From assembly GCA_041396965.1 (NCBI GenBank), contig JAWKXN010000001.1, positions 1,426,001-1,490,000 on the forward strand: 64,000 bases of DNA, written 5' to 3'. This document shows, piece by piece, positions 25,114-34,283 of this stretch; within the stretch, counting starts at the first letter, position 1; every line of letters begins with the position of its first letter. This DNA is from Rickettsiales bacterium (GTDB taxonomy: Bacteria; Pseudomonadota; Alphaproteobacteria; Rickettsiales; SXRF01). The notes beneath the pieces are model-generated. The model was not told the DNA's origin, did no database searches, and worked only from the letters and a program-made list of their open reading frames with translations. The translations under genes were made by a program, and so were the position numbers.

Positions 25114-25707
25114 ATGGCAGATAACTCAAAACCCTTACTCCTGAAAACCAACGAAAAACCGACCTTTTTTAATAAAGAAGCGGCTATTGGTTTCTTCCTT
25201 GATCCCATTTTAGGAACCTCAATCGGTGGTGTTGTTGGCAAGGAAAGGATGGAGCGTGAACAGGCTCTTGGCAAAGTAGTTGGCAAGCCCAGCATGATGA
25301 ATAAATCTGCTATATTAGGAGGATTAGTTGGCGGAACACTAGCCGGAATCGGCGCGTTTATATCTATAGCCTCAAAGATAGCAACAGTCGCCAGCGAACC
25401 AGCACTGCTCGCTGTATCAACCGCCACCGCGTCCTCTGCCATGCCAGCGATATTAGCTATAGCCGCCGTTGCTGCCGTTGGTGTTGCGACCGGTGCTTTA
25501 ATCGGTGGATATTCTGGCAAAAAAACACAGGAAAAAGAATACGCCCAAGCACTCGCACAACAGCGTGAACACGAGCAGCAAAAATCTATTGAGCCGTCAG
25601 TAAATAAAAGTGCCGGACATGAATACAACCATGAGGTCAAGACCAACCATGCCGCTACCCTTGAAGCTGAACGGGCAAGGGCTAAAGAACAACACAGACA
25701 CGTTTAA
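25114..25707 (+). CDS. glycine-zipper membrane protein, unknown function
   Basis: A 197-residue protein. Residues ~65-150 contain hydrophobic glycine-zipper segments (AILGGLVGGTLAGIGAFISI, then AILAIAAVAAVGVATGALIG), followed by a charged, Gln/Glu/His-rich C-terminal tail. The N-terminus includes GFFLDPILGTSIGGVVGKER. The architecture matches other unknown proteins of this window (2.7 kb, 42-45 kb). Glycine zippers usually mark membrane-inserting or pore-like helices. No family was recognised. It faces prfB convergently. Confidence 0.65.
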   Translation: MADNSKPLLLKTNEKPTFFNKEAAIGFFLDPILGTSIGGVVGKERMEREQALGKVVGKPSMMNKSAILGGLVGGTLAGIGAFISIASKIATVASEPALLAVSTATASSAMPAILAIAAVAAVGVATGALIGGYSGKKTQEKEYAQALAQQREHEQQKSIEPSVNKSAGHEYNHEVKTNHAATLEAERARAKEQHRHV

Positions 25708-25734
25708 TTATTTGGTATTATAAGTAGTCCACAG

Positions 25735-26851
25735 TTAGCCACTCTCCCCTTTACCCTTCACCCTATCTGCCAGTGCCGCGCTCATAAAATTATCCAGATC
25801 ACCATCCAAAACCGCTTGCGTATTGCTAGTCTCATAACCGGTACGCAGATCCTTAATCATCTGATATGGTTGCAGAACATAGGAACGTATTTGATGCCCC
25901 CACGCGTTATCAGTCTTAGTAGCGTTAAGCTCTGTCGCTTTTTCCTCACGAATACGCAGCTCTCGTTCATAGAGTCTTGCCTTTAGCATCTGCATCGCCT
26001 CCGCCCTATTAGCGTGCTGGCTACGTGAACTTTGGCATTTAACCACAATACCAGTCGGCATATGGGTAAAACGCACCGCGCTCTCGGTTTTATTTACATG
26101 CTGTCCACCCGCCCCGCCGGAGCGCATCGTGTCAACCTTAATGTCTTTTTCATCTACCTGAATAGCTATCTTATCATCAATTACTGGATAAACCCACACA
26201 CTGGCAAAGCTGGTATGACGACGAGCGTTAGAATCAAACGGTGAGATCCGTACCAAACGATGCACCCCCGACTCAGTCTTCGCCCAACCGTAAGAATTAT
26301 GTCCCATAATCTTTATAGTAGCTGATTTTATACCAGCTTCCTCACCACGATTCTCATCAATCAGCTCAAATTTATAACCTCTGTTGGCCGCCCAGCGTGA
26401 ATACATCCTAAGCATCATCTCCGCCCAGTCCTGCGACTCGGTTCCACCCGCGCCTGAGTTAATCTCAAGGAAACAATCGTTAGAATCGGCCTCACCGGAT
26501 AGCAAGCTCTCAATTTCCAAAAGGCTTAACTCCTTAGCTACTTTTTCCAGTGATTTTTCCGCTTCACTGAGAGTCACCTCATCCGCCTCCATTTCCGCTA
26601 ACTCAGCAAGTTCTATATTGTCAGAAAATTCTCTATCCAAGCGTTCATACCCAGTTATAAGCGCGTCAAGATGATTCCTCTCCCGCAATATTTCCTGTGC
26701 TTTATCAGGATTATTCCATAGATCTGGATCTTCGCAAAAAGAAGTCAGCTCATCACGACGACGCAAAGCGTTATCCCAGTCAAAGATACCTCCTCAGCAA
26801 TTCTTGTGATTGCCTGATTTTCTTAGATAAAATTTCTATTTCCGCTTTCAT
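25735..26851 (-). CDS. prfB: peptide chain release factor 2 with programmed +1 frameshift
   Basis: RF2 recognises UAA/UGA stop codons. The main frame (25735-26766) holds the PCRF domain, the catalytic loop RSGGAGGQHVNKTESAVR and the family's C-terminus. The true start is an ATG at 26851, encoding MKAEIEILSKKIRQSQELLR, then RYL and an in-frame TGA at 26780-26782. The shift site has the classic layout: AGGAGG, then TAT CTT TGA C, with +1 slippage at CTT giving D-W-D-N-A-L and joining the downstream frame. This autoregulatory frameshift lets RF2 levels control their own synthesis. Reading only the main frame would miss the N-terminal ~25 residues. Confidence 0.95.
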
Positions 26852-26956
26852 TATATGCCATGAGTCTATAGTTAATAATTTATAAATTATTTATAATATA
26901 TAATTAATATTCTTAGAAAAATCATATATTTTTAGGAAGTTATAGTAAATAACAAC

Positions 26957-29422
26957 ATGCCAGACAATATAAAAAAGCACTCTAATAAATCTGGTTTTTC
27001 ACTAATTCAAATGAGTGTTATAGTTGCTGTCGCTGGGATAATCGCCGCTTCCGTTATTCCCGCTGGTAATCTTGGCAGTGACATTGAAAAAGAACGTATC
27101 ACCAAAGAACGTATGGAAAAAATTGAAGATGCCATGCAAAGCTTCATGGCAACCAACCTACGCCGCCCCTGTCCTGAAGGAAACACATTTGGTATAGAAG
27201 CTACTTTCCCTGGTAATTGTATAGGAGGCGCGGATTTTTTCAGTTATTCCGCAGCAGGGCAATTATCCAAAACTGGAAATATCAGTAGCACTTCATCTAC
27301 TGTCACTGGCATGAACAACACCACTGGTCTTAGAATTGGCATGAGAGTAAATGCTTCCACAGGAATAACAGATACTTCAAATACATTTATACAAAGCGTA
27401 GATAGCGCTACTCAGATAACCTTAAATAAGTACCCAACCGCAACCGGCAGCAGAACACTTTATTTTTATCCATATGTAGCTGGAACTGTTCCGGTTAGAA
27501 CACTTGGCTTGCCCGATGAATATATGTTTGATGGTTACGGCAGAAAGATAAGATACATAGTTGATACAGGAGCGACAGAAGCCACTATCTGCCGTGATAT
27601 GCAAACAACAAAAACTAAAGGCTATATACAAATTATGGATAGCGCTAGTGCAACCTACACCACCGATAACGTTATGTGGGCATTAGTATCATACGGCAAA
27701 AACGGGCATGGAGCTTTGCCAATACAAGGTAGTGGCAGCCTTTCCACCCGTATAAATACTGGCTCAACCAGCGCTGATGAGTTAGTAAATGCCGCTGTGG
27801 ATAGCAGTTTCAATTATGCTTTTACCCAGAAACTAGTCCGCCATGAACCAGTAACTACTTTTGGCGCAACCTATTTTGACGATATTATCTGGACAAGGGA
27901 AGATACAAAAAACACTTGTTGCGTCGGCAAATTATGTAACGTTGGAGCTACATTTACCAACACAACTCTTTCTAACATAATTATTAATTCTGGAGATATT
28001 AATGGCGATGGGATAAAAGATATTATAGCCTCAGCCCGTAACAGCAGTAAAATATACATAATTTTTGGCAAGAATATCGGATGGACATCTCCTAATTCCT
28101 CTATGAATTTGGACGTTGCTAATAGTTCAAGATTCGTAACAATAACCAACAATAGTAGTTATAGCTACTTTACTGGTAAAAGCGGATTATACGGTGAGAG
28201 CATAGCGGTAGGAGATATTAATGGCGACAGTTACGATGATATAGTCATAGGTTATGGAGATGGTACCAGCAGTGGAATCACTATATTTTATGGTAGTGCG
28301 TCACCAGTTGACACCAATACGAGTTCACTAACCGATATTATAACCTTTCCGGCAACCTCAGAAAGCGCTGCGCCTAACATAAAACTTGGTCATTTCACAG
28401 GTGCCAGCGGTAAAGATATTATAGCACTGATAAAAACCGCGTCCGGAGTTGGCAATTCCACCGCTTATGTAATTTATGGTGCCGCTTCATACGGAGCTAA
28501 AACCGCTGATACCACTAACTGGCTACAGGCTGATACTACCGGCTTTAAGATTGATACAACCACCAGTGTTCTATCAACTTTCATTGGTCTTAAATCTATG
28601 GGAAGTCTAAATGGGGACTCTTACGATGATATAATATTAAATGATAACACAAATAAGAATATAAATGTAATGTTCGGACGAGCCAAATCAGGTGTCGGCT
28701 CGTGGGATTCAGTTGTAACAACTGTAGCGACCGGCTCTACTCCTGACATAATAAACCTTGACACCCGTATTGCCGCCGCCGACCCAACAAAAGAGGTTAG
28801 GTTTACTGGCTTATCATCTAATAACTACACAGCTGATGTAGCGGAACTAACTGGTGACACTTACGATGATATAATGTTCAATAACGGGAACTATCTATAT
28901 GTTTACTTTGGAAAAGCAGGGTGGGCATCACCAATAGATGTTACCGCCACCGCCAGCTATAACGGTACTAATGGATTTCGCATTAATGTGGCATCAAACA
29001 AACCGGGAACCGTTGACGATCTGTTTTACGGCGCAATAATAAAAGATATCAATAGCGATGGGAAAAGTGACATAGTTATGAATGACTGGGCAACATCTGG
29101 CTATAGCTATATAGCTCTGCAACCTAACGATCATTCATTTACCAACGGCTGGAATAAAATATGGTCAAGCGGGGAAATAAACCTATTTGGTGATTTATTT
29201 GACGATACTGGAACTGGTCTTCCCTTACAAAACGATGTAAATAATGGCTTCCGCATAAAAGCTAAATCATCAGAAGGTTCTTATGTATATGATTTAGTTG
29301 ATATAAATAATGACGGCAAAGGAGATATAATAATCAGCAATGGCTCTACGGAAATATATATCCTATTTGGACGCAATCTAGTGTCATGGGAAACTGAAAA
29401 TTTATTGGATGTATTAAATTAA
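26957..29422 (+). CDS. prepilin-like protein with seven FG-GAP/VCBS repeats
   Basis: An 821-residue protein. Residues 12-34 (SGFSLIQMSVIVAVAGIIAA) form a type IV prepilin-like peptidase site and hydrophobic helix; the usual Glu at mature position 5 is Gln. A pilin-like region follows with the pair RRPCPEGN...GNCIGG. Around residues 110-175 is a Thr/Gly-rich insert resembling phage fibre repeats (TGLRIGMRVNAS). From ~residue 345 there are seven FG-GAP-type repeats with calcium-binding DxNxDxxxD loops: GDINGDGIKDI, GDINGDSYDDI, GHFTGASGKDI, GSLNGDSYDDI, AELTGDTYDDI, KDINSDGKSDI, VDINNDGKGDI. Seven blades are enough for a closed integrin-alpha-like propeller. It is probably surface-displayed, perhaps an adhesin. 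No other pilus gene is nearby. Confidence 0.85.
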   Translation: MPDNIKKHSNKSGFSLIQMSVIVAVAGIIAASVIPAGNLGSDIEKERITKERMEKIEDAMQSFMATNLRRPCPEGNTFGIEATFPGNCIGGADFFSYSAAGQLSKTGNISSTSSTVTGMNNTTGLRIGMRVNASTGITDTSNTFIQSVDSATQITLNKYPTATGSRTLYFYPYVAGTVPVRTLGLPDEYMFDGYGRKIRYIVDTGATEATICRDMQTTKTKGYIQIMDSASATYTTDNVMWALVSYGKNGHGALPIQGSGSLSTRINTGSTSADELVNAAVDSSFNYAFTQKLVRHEPVTTFGATYFDDIIWTREDTKNTCCVGKLCNVGATFTNTTLSNIIINSGDINGDGIKDIIASARNSSKIYIIFGKNIGWTSPNSSMNLDVANSSRFVTITNNSSYSYFTGKSGLYGESIAVGDINGDSYDDIVIGYGDGTSSGITIFYGSASPVDTNTSSLTDIITFPATSESAAPNIKLGHFTGASGKDIIALIKTASGVGNSTAYVIYGAASYGAKTADTTNWLQADTTGFKIDTTTSVLSTFIGLKSMGSLNGDSYDDIILNDNTNKNINVMFGRAKSGVGSWDSVVTTVATGSTPDIINLDTRIAAADPTKEVRFTGLSSNNYTADVAELTGDTYDDIMFNNGNYLYVYFGKAGWASPIDVTATASYNGTNGFRINVASNKPGTVDDLFYGAIIKDINSDGKSDIVMNDWATSGYSYIALQPNDHSFTNGWNKIWSSGEINLFGDLFDDTGTGLPLQNDVNNGFRIKAKSSEGSYVYDLVDINNDGKGDIIISNGSTEIYILFGRNLVSWETENLLDVLN

Positions 29423-29430
29423 CAATAAAA

Positions 29431-30387
29431 TCAACTCAACTCCAACATTCTCTCAAGCGGCTTTTTCGCTCTCTTAATCAAGTCAGCCGAAAGCTCAAGA
29501 GATGGGCTACGGTTTTTCATACAATTATAAATTTTTTCCATGTTGTTCAACTTCATATACGGACATTGATTACAGGAAACACAAGCTCCCGCCGACTCCT
29601 CAGTTACACTAGGCACATCATAAAATATACTATTGGGTGATATTTTTCTCATTTGATGAATTATCCCAAGTTCGGTCAGAACAATAAAGCTACTGCCAGA
29701 ATATTCTTTCGTATAATTTAGCAATGATGACGTAGAGCCTATATGGTCAGCGTGACGCAGCAAATGTTCAGGACATTCAGGATGGGCGATAACCTTCGCT
29801 TCTGGATGACGGGTTTTAAGATTAATTACCTCTTGCTCAGAAAAACGTTCATGTACTAAGCAAGTACCATCCCACAACACCATATCCCTACCGGTTTTTT
29901 TATTAAGATACGCACCAAGATATTTGTCAGGAGCGAAAATTATTTTTTGTTCTTTTGGCAAAGAATTTATTATTCTCTCGGCGTTGCTTGAAGTGACTAT
30001 AATATCAGACAACGCCTTAATTTCCGCTGAGCAATTTATATATGTTATAACCATATGGTTAGGATATTTCTTCTTGAACTCAGAAAATTCCTTAGGCTGA
30101 CATGAATCTTCCAAAGAGCACCCAGCATCCATGTCGGGAACAAGTACTAGCTTATCAGGATTTAATATCTTCGCCCCTTCCGCCATAAATTTCACACCAC
30201 AAAAAACTATCACATCGGCGTTAGTTGTCGCGGCTTTCCGCGCTAACTCCAACGAGTCACCAACGAAATCAGCTATATCCTGTATATCATCTTCCTGATA
30301 ATAATGCGCTAGTATCACCGCGTTCATCTCCCTGCGCAGATAATTTATCTCTTCCTCAAAATCTATTCTTTGAACTTTTCTTAACAT
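29431..30387 (-). CDS. nadA: quinolinate synthase NadA
   Basis: About 318 residues. NadA condenses iminoaspartate with dihydroxyacetone phosphate to quinolinate, a step in de novo NAD synthesis, using a [4Fe-4S] cluster. The three expected Cys are visible: in TYINCSAEIK, in IAHPECPEHLL and in CNQCPYMKLN. The N-terminal NAVILAHYYQEDDIQDIADF and VVFCGV(KF)MAE-type segments fit the family. The start is taken at the ATG at 30387; the longer frame begins with a weak TTG. NadB and NadC are not in the window. The gene lies 35 bases downstream of gpsA on the same strand, possibly co-transcribed. Confidence 0.95.
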   Translation of the reverse strand: MLRKVQRIDFEEEINYLRREMNAVILAHYYQEDDIQDIADFVGDSLELARKAATTNADVIVFCGVKFMAEGAKILNPDKLVLVPDMDAGCSLEDSCQPKEFSEFKKKYPNHMVITYINCSAEIKALSDIIVTSSNAERIINSLPKEQKIIFAPDKYLGAYLNKKTGRDMVLWDGTCLVHERFSEQEVINLKTRHPEAKVIAHPECPEHLLRHADHIGSTSSLLNYTKEYSGSSFIVLTELGIIHQMRKISPNSIFYDVPSVTEESAGACVSCNQCPYMKLNNMEKIYNCMKNRSPSLELSADLIKRAKKPLERMLELS

Positions 30388-30422
30388 ATCAAAAATACAC
30401 AACTAATCTAATAATAACATAA

Positions 30423-31427
30423 TCAGACACTCTCAGTTACAAAAGGTCTTTCTAATAATTCATTAATAACCCTTTCAACAGGAGCGTCCTCATGAACTAT
30501 ACTATAAACCGCCTCACAAATAGGCATTGAAATATTATATTTTCTTGCCAAATTATGTACGGATTCTGATGAGACTACTCCTTCTAAAGCGGTGCGACCT
30601 CTATTAGAAAACAATTCATCTATAGAATTTCCTTTTCCTATCTCTTTACCAAAAGACATATTCCTTGATTTCTCACTGCCACAAGTAAGCAATAAATCAC
30701 CAAGACCGGAAAGCCCCATCAGAGTCTCATACTTTCCACCTTTAGCTATAGCCAGACGACTCATCTCGGCAAAACCTCTAGTAACGAGAGCTGCCTGCGT
30801 ATTTTGTCCCATCTCCTTACCAACAGCTATTCCACAGGCGATAGCTATAACATTTTTTACAACACCACCTATCTGAGTACCTATAATATCATCTGTCATA
30901 TAGGGTCTAAACAGCCTACCACCTATACCGTACATTAAAATATCCCATAGATCATGATTTTCACAAGCTATCGTAGTAGCGGTAGGCTGCCCTCTAGCCG
31001 ACTCATCAGCAAAATTGGGACCAGATATAATCGCTACCGGATTACTGGGAAGAATAGTGCCTACAACTTCGCTCATTAACATAAGGCTACCACGCTCAAT
31101 ACCTTTGCTAGCGACCATAACAATAACATCAGCAGGAAGCATATCAGAAATAGATATACAAACCGTACGCAAGCAATAGGACGGAGCGGCGAGTATTACT
31201 ATGTCACCCTTACAAGCGTCAACAAACTGGTTAGATATTTCTATGTTCGGATCTATAAAAATAGAAGGCAAATATATCTCATTACTGCGCATCCGGTTAA
31301 TGGAACTTACGACATTAGCGTTACGGGTAGCCAGCGTTACCTTGCTGCCAGCCCTGTTTGCTATAATACTAAGAGCCGTACCCCAAGCACCACCACCGAT
31401 AACACCTACGCGACAATTATTTTCCAT
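30423..31427 (-). CDS. gpsA: glycerol-3-phosphate dehydrogenase [NAD(P)+]
   Basis: A 334-residue enzyme reducing dihydroxyacetone phosphate to sn-glycerol-3-phosphate for phospholipid synthesis. The Rossmann motif is VGVIGGGAWGTALSIIANRA at the N-terminus. The catalytic Lys region is IGGVVKNVIAIACGIAVGKE, and SGPNFADESARGQPTATTIA and GLSGLGDLLLTC are family hallmarks. Length is normal. It lies between virB9 and nadA, all on the minus strand with short gaps. Confidence 0.95.
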   Translation of the reverse strand: MENNCRVGVIGGGAWGTALSIIANRAGSKVTLATRNANVVSSINRMRSNEIYLPSIFIDPNIEISNQFVDACKGDIVILAAPSYCLRTVCISISDMLPADVIVMVASKGIERGSLMLMSEVVGTILPSNPVAIISGPNFADESARGQPTATTIACENHDLWDILMYGIGGRLFRPYMTDDIIGTQIGGVVKNVIAIACGIAVGKEMGQNTQAALVTRGFAEMSRLAIAKGGKYETLMGLSGLGDLLLTCGSEKSRNMSFGKEIGKGNSIDELFSNRGRTALEGVVSSESVHNLARKYNISMPICEAVYSIVHEDAPVERVINELLERPFVTESV

Positions 31428-31450
31428 CTAAATTCAGATAAATCCGTGAA

Positions 31451-32239
31451 TCAGCGCTTTATAAGCTTTGGTTTTGCCAATTCTTTTTCATTAAACACAC
31501 AAACAATTTCTTTGCCATGACGTAAAGTAAATCTACCACTGACACGCTCCACGACTATATAGTCGCCGCGTGTACGATAGTTGATAATAGACTCGTTATT
31601 CTCATCATCAACCCAGAAAAAAGCGGGAACCTCCGCGTTTTTATCACGAAATTCAAAATATGTGAACTCTCCATCATCAAATATACGAATAGGAGCTATA
31701 AACTCACTACCTGAAATAGTATAGTTAGCGTTATATTTATCTGGCTCATTCTCAAAATCAGGCTCTGGAACAGAATCCAGATAATTATAATTCCCAAAAG
31801 TGTTATTACCAGAGTTATTATACTTAAAGCGCATAACAAAAACCATGTCAGGGTCATTTATGTTATCTGTCTCCTTAGCATGTAACTCAAATAAATAAAC
31901 CCTTCTATCGGTAATAAGAGTCATATTAGTAGTAGCATCCTGAGCGATAGGCTTAAGAAACAACCTATGACCTGAAGGATTAAGCATCCAACCTGTAGAA
32001 TCACCCATAGAAATAGTCTCTATTTTCTCACCAGGCTCAAACTCTATAGCTGACTGATAACGATAATATCCAGACCACTTATAAACCTGATCAGGTTGAT
32101 AGCTTATAGTATGCACTCTGTGGTCAACAGGTAACGGTCTAGAGGTACTGGCAGCGTTCGCTGAATAACCACAAATCAAAACAAACGATAATAATGCATA
32201 CAAAGCTGCTTTACAAATATTAATATATAAATAATTCAT
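31451..32239 (-). CDS. virB9: type IV secretion outer-membrane-complex protein VirB9
   Basis: A 262-residue VirB9/TrbG family protein. A signal peptide (ALYALLSFVLICGYSANA) precedes the N-terminal domain RVHTISYQPDQVYKWSGYYR and EFEPGEKIETISMGDSTGWM. The central LFLKPIAQDATTNMTLITDR is a strong VirB9 signature. The C-terminal domain, which contacts VirB7/VirB10, includes GEFTYFEFRDK and VERVSGRFTLRHGKEIVCVF. virB8 lies 9 bases upstream; virB10, virB11 and virD4 do not follow. The T4SS genes are probably split over several loci, as in Rickettsiales. Confidence 0.92.
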   Translation of the reverse strand: MNYLYINICKAALYALLSFVLICGYSANAASTSRPLPVDHRVHTISYQPDQVYKWSGYYRYQSAIEFEPGEKIETISMGDSTGWMLNPSGHRLFLKPIAQDATTNMTLITDRRVYLFELHAKETDNINDPDMVFVMRFKYNNSGNNTFGNYNYLDSVPEPDFENEPDKYNANYTISGSEFIAPIRIFDDGEFTYFEFRDKNAEVPAFFWVDDENNESIINYRTRGDYIVVERVSGRFTLRHGKEIVCVFNEKELAKPKLIKR

Positions 32240-32248
32240 TTTACTATC

Positions 32249-32980
32249 CTATAAACCCTTCATATCATACGACGTTACGAGAAAGCCATAAGGCTCTATT
32301 TTACCAGTTTCCTGATCTAATTTAATATCTTTATACTTAAAAGCAACATCTACTTGATACCTTCTTCCAGCTTTTTTTACACCATCTTTCTCTAAAAATG
32401 TATTGAAAATTACTCTCATATAATATTTTCCATCACTATCAAAATTCGGATTCACGACAGGAGAACTATATAAAATTTCGATAGTACGGATAGTATGGCG
32501 CTGATAGAGCGCTATAGGGCTGGCTGGATTAAGCGGCAATACAAAATTTTCATATTCATCAAAAACTCTCTCACTACTAAGCATACCAACAGCGTCATGC
32601 TCACGATCGAAGCTATCAGCGTTATACTCCTCACGAATTTTAACATAATGCCTAACTAAGAAACGTCTAAGAGCGACATTAGCATCTTCACCATGAAAAG
32701 CCACAAGCTTTTGAAGTGAATGACTATCATCAACAATATTATCGGCGGTTACAATAAAAGGCACTGAAGGTCTTAACGGATATAATCCCTGCCACGCGTT
32801 AAAAGCAATAAAAGCGATTATTACTGAAAAAGCAGTGAGAAATATATACCAATAACGCTCTGCCATTGGGTTATGCAAATCAAAATCAGCTATTTCCCTT
32901 GCCTCACGGAAATACTCACCGCTGCGTACTTTATCAGCTATTTCTATATAATTTTCAGGTATTGAGTCACTGCCGTCCAT
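32249..32980 (-). CDS. virB8: type IV secretion inner-membrane protein VirB8
   Basis: A 243-residue bitopic inner membrane protein. A single membrane helix (residues ~44-63, YWYIFLTAFSVIIAFIAFNA) is followed by a periplasmic NTF2-like VirB8 domain with LVRHYVKIREEYNADSFDRE and the C-terminal YRVDV.F-type strand (here RRYQVDVAFKYKDIKLDQ). VirB8 nucleates the T4SS inner membrane complex. It is the first gene of the virB8-virB9-gpsA-nadA run and diverges from the polyprenyl synthase gene across a 216-base AT-rich spacer. Confidence 0.92.
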   Translation of the reverse strand: MDGSDSIPENYIEIADKVRSGEYFREAREIADFDLHNPMAERYWYIFLTAFSVIIAFIAFNAWQGLYPLRPSVPFIVTADNIVDDSHSLQKLVAFHGEDANVALRRFLVRHYVKIREEYNADSFDREHDAVGMLSSERVFDEYENFVLPLNPASPIALYQRHTIRTIEILYSSPVVNPNFDSDGKYYMRVIFNTFLEKDGVKKAGRRYQVDVAFKYKDIKLDQETGKIEPYGFLVTSYDMKGL

Positions 32981-33196
32981 ATAACTCTATTTAGAATAAA
33001 TAGTTAACAAAATAAAATAGTTAAATAAATAATATCCTACGAATAGTAAAAATTTATCAAATAAATAATACTAACACAATACAAATTGCAATTTCCTATT
33101 TATAACCATAGCTTATAATGCTATGTTAATCTAGTATATAAATAATTAACACTTGTAATACCAAATCATATTATCAGAAAAAGTTAAATACTAACA

Positions 33197-34213
33197 ATGA
33201 CTACACAAGCCACTACCGTAGCCTCTAAATCATCCAACCAAACACTTTTAGATGAGCTTTATTCATTAATTAACAATGACTTAGATAAAGCTAATAAATT
33301 AATACTATCAAGAGTAAATGATGAGATTCCTTTAATAACAGATATAGTTAACCATATTATATCATCTGGAGGCAAACGTATACGTCCAGCGCTTACCTTA
33401 ATATGTTCCAAGCTATGTGGGTATGAAGGAGATACACATATACCGCTATCCGCTGCCGTAGAATTCATTCACACCGCCACTTTACTTCATGATGATGTAG
33501 TTGACGAAAGTAAATTACGACGCGGAATCGCCACCTCAAATGAGATATTCGGCAACAAAGCCAGTGTGTTAGTTGGAGATTTTCTGTTTAGTCAAGCTTT
33601 TCAACTTATGGTTGAAAGCGGCTCGCTTAAGGTCCTCAAAATACTTTCTGACGCTTCCGCTATAATCTCAAAGGGTGAGGTAATGCAGTTAATGACCGAA
33701 GGAGAACCGCAAACCAGCATATCCGATTATCTGGAAGTAGTAAAAGCGAAAACAGCTATTTTATTCGCTTCAGCCTGTGAACTTGGCGCTGTAGTCTCCC
33801 AAGAGGAAGATAAGGAAATAACATTAAGAAATTTTGGTATGAATATCGGCATAGCCTTCCAGCTTGTTGATGACGCGCTTGACTATATAGCGAATGAGAA
33901 AACTTTAGGAAAAACCATAGGTGATGATTTTAGGGAGGGGAAAATAACTTTACCAGTAATACTTGCCTATGAAGCGGCAAATGATGATGAAAAACAATTC
34001 TGGATACGCACCCTCACCGACCTCAAACAAAATAACGGTGATTTAGAAAAAGCGGTGAGTCTTATTAAAAAACACGATACTATTGGCAAAACAATAGAAA
34101 TGGCACAATCTTACTGTAAAAAATCTAAAGAAGAATTGGTAAAATTCCCTGAATCCTCAGAGCGTAACGCTCTATTTAATCTCGTTGATTTCTGTATAGA
34201 CCGAGCATATTAA
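33197..34213 (+). CDS. ispB: polyprenyl (octaprenyl) diphosphate synthase
   Basis: A 338-residue trans-isoprenyl diphosphate synthase that makes the side chain of ubiquinone/menaquinone. Signature motifs are GGKRIRPALTLICSKLCG, the first Asp-rich motif LLHDDVVDESKLRRG, and the second LVDDALDYIANEKTLGKTIG. The chain-length class (octa/nona/decaprenyl) cannot be set by eye; ispB is the usual name for this gene in Proteobacteria. It is transcribed alone, divergently from virB8. Confidence 0.9.
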   Translation: MTTQATTVASKSSNQTLLDELYSLINNDLDKANKLILSRVNDEIPLITDIVNHIISSGGKRIRPALTLICSKLCGYEGDTHIPLSAAVEFIHTATLLHDDVVDESKLRRGIATSNEIFGNKASVLVGDFLFSQAFQLMVESGSLKVLKILSDASAIISKGEVMQLMTEGEPQTSISDYLEVVKAKTAILFASACELGAVVSQEEDKEITLRNFGMNIGIAFQLVDDALDYIANEKTLGKTIGDDFREGKITLPVILAYEAANDDEKQFWIRTLTDLKQNNGDLEKAVSLIKKHDTIGKTIEMAQSYCKKSKEELVKFPESSERNALFNLVDFCIDRAY

Positions 34214-34248
34214 CCAGCAATGAACAATGAGATTATTATAAATAATCA

Positions 34249-34268
34249 CCAATGCCCATTGCCCATAA
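34249..34268 (+). repeat. degenerate heptanucleotide repeat (CCCATNN type)
   Basis: Successive 7-base units (CCAATG-, CCCATTG, CCCATAA) lie between the convergent polyprenyl synthase and vWA genes. It is short and imperfect, but in the same class of intergenic 7-mer tracts seen elsewhere here. Confidence 0.3.
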
Positions 34269-34283
34269 CTTACACCTTAGACG

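Noticed and set aside
25095..25646. 183-codon minus-strand frame opposite the glycine-zipper gene
   Set aside because: Hydrophobic Ala/Ser/Cys-rich antisense of a repetitive gene; the plus-strand reading has the typical architecture.
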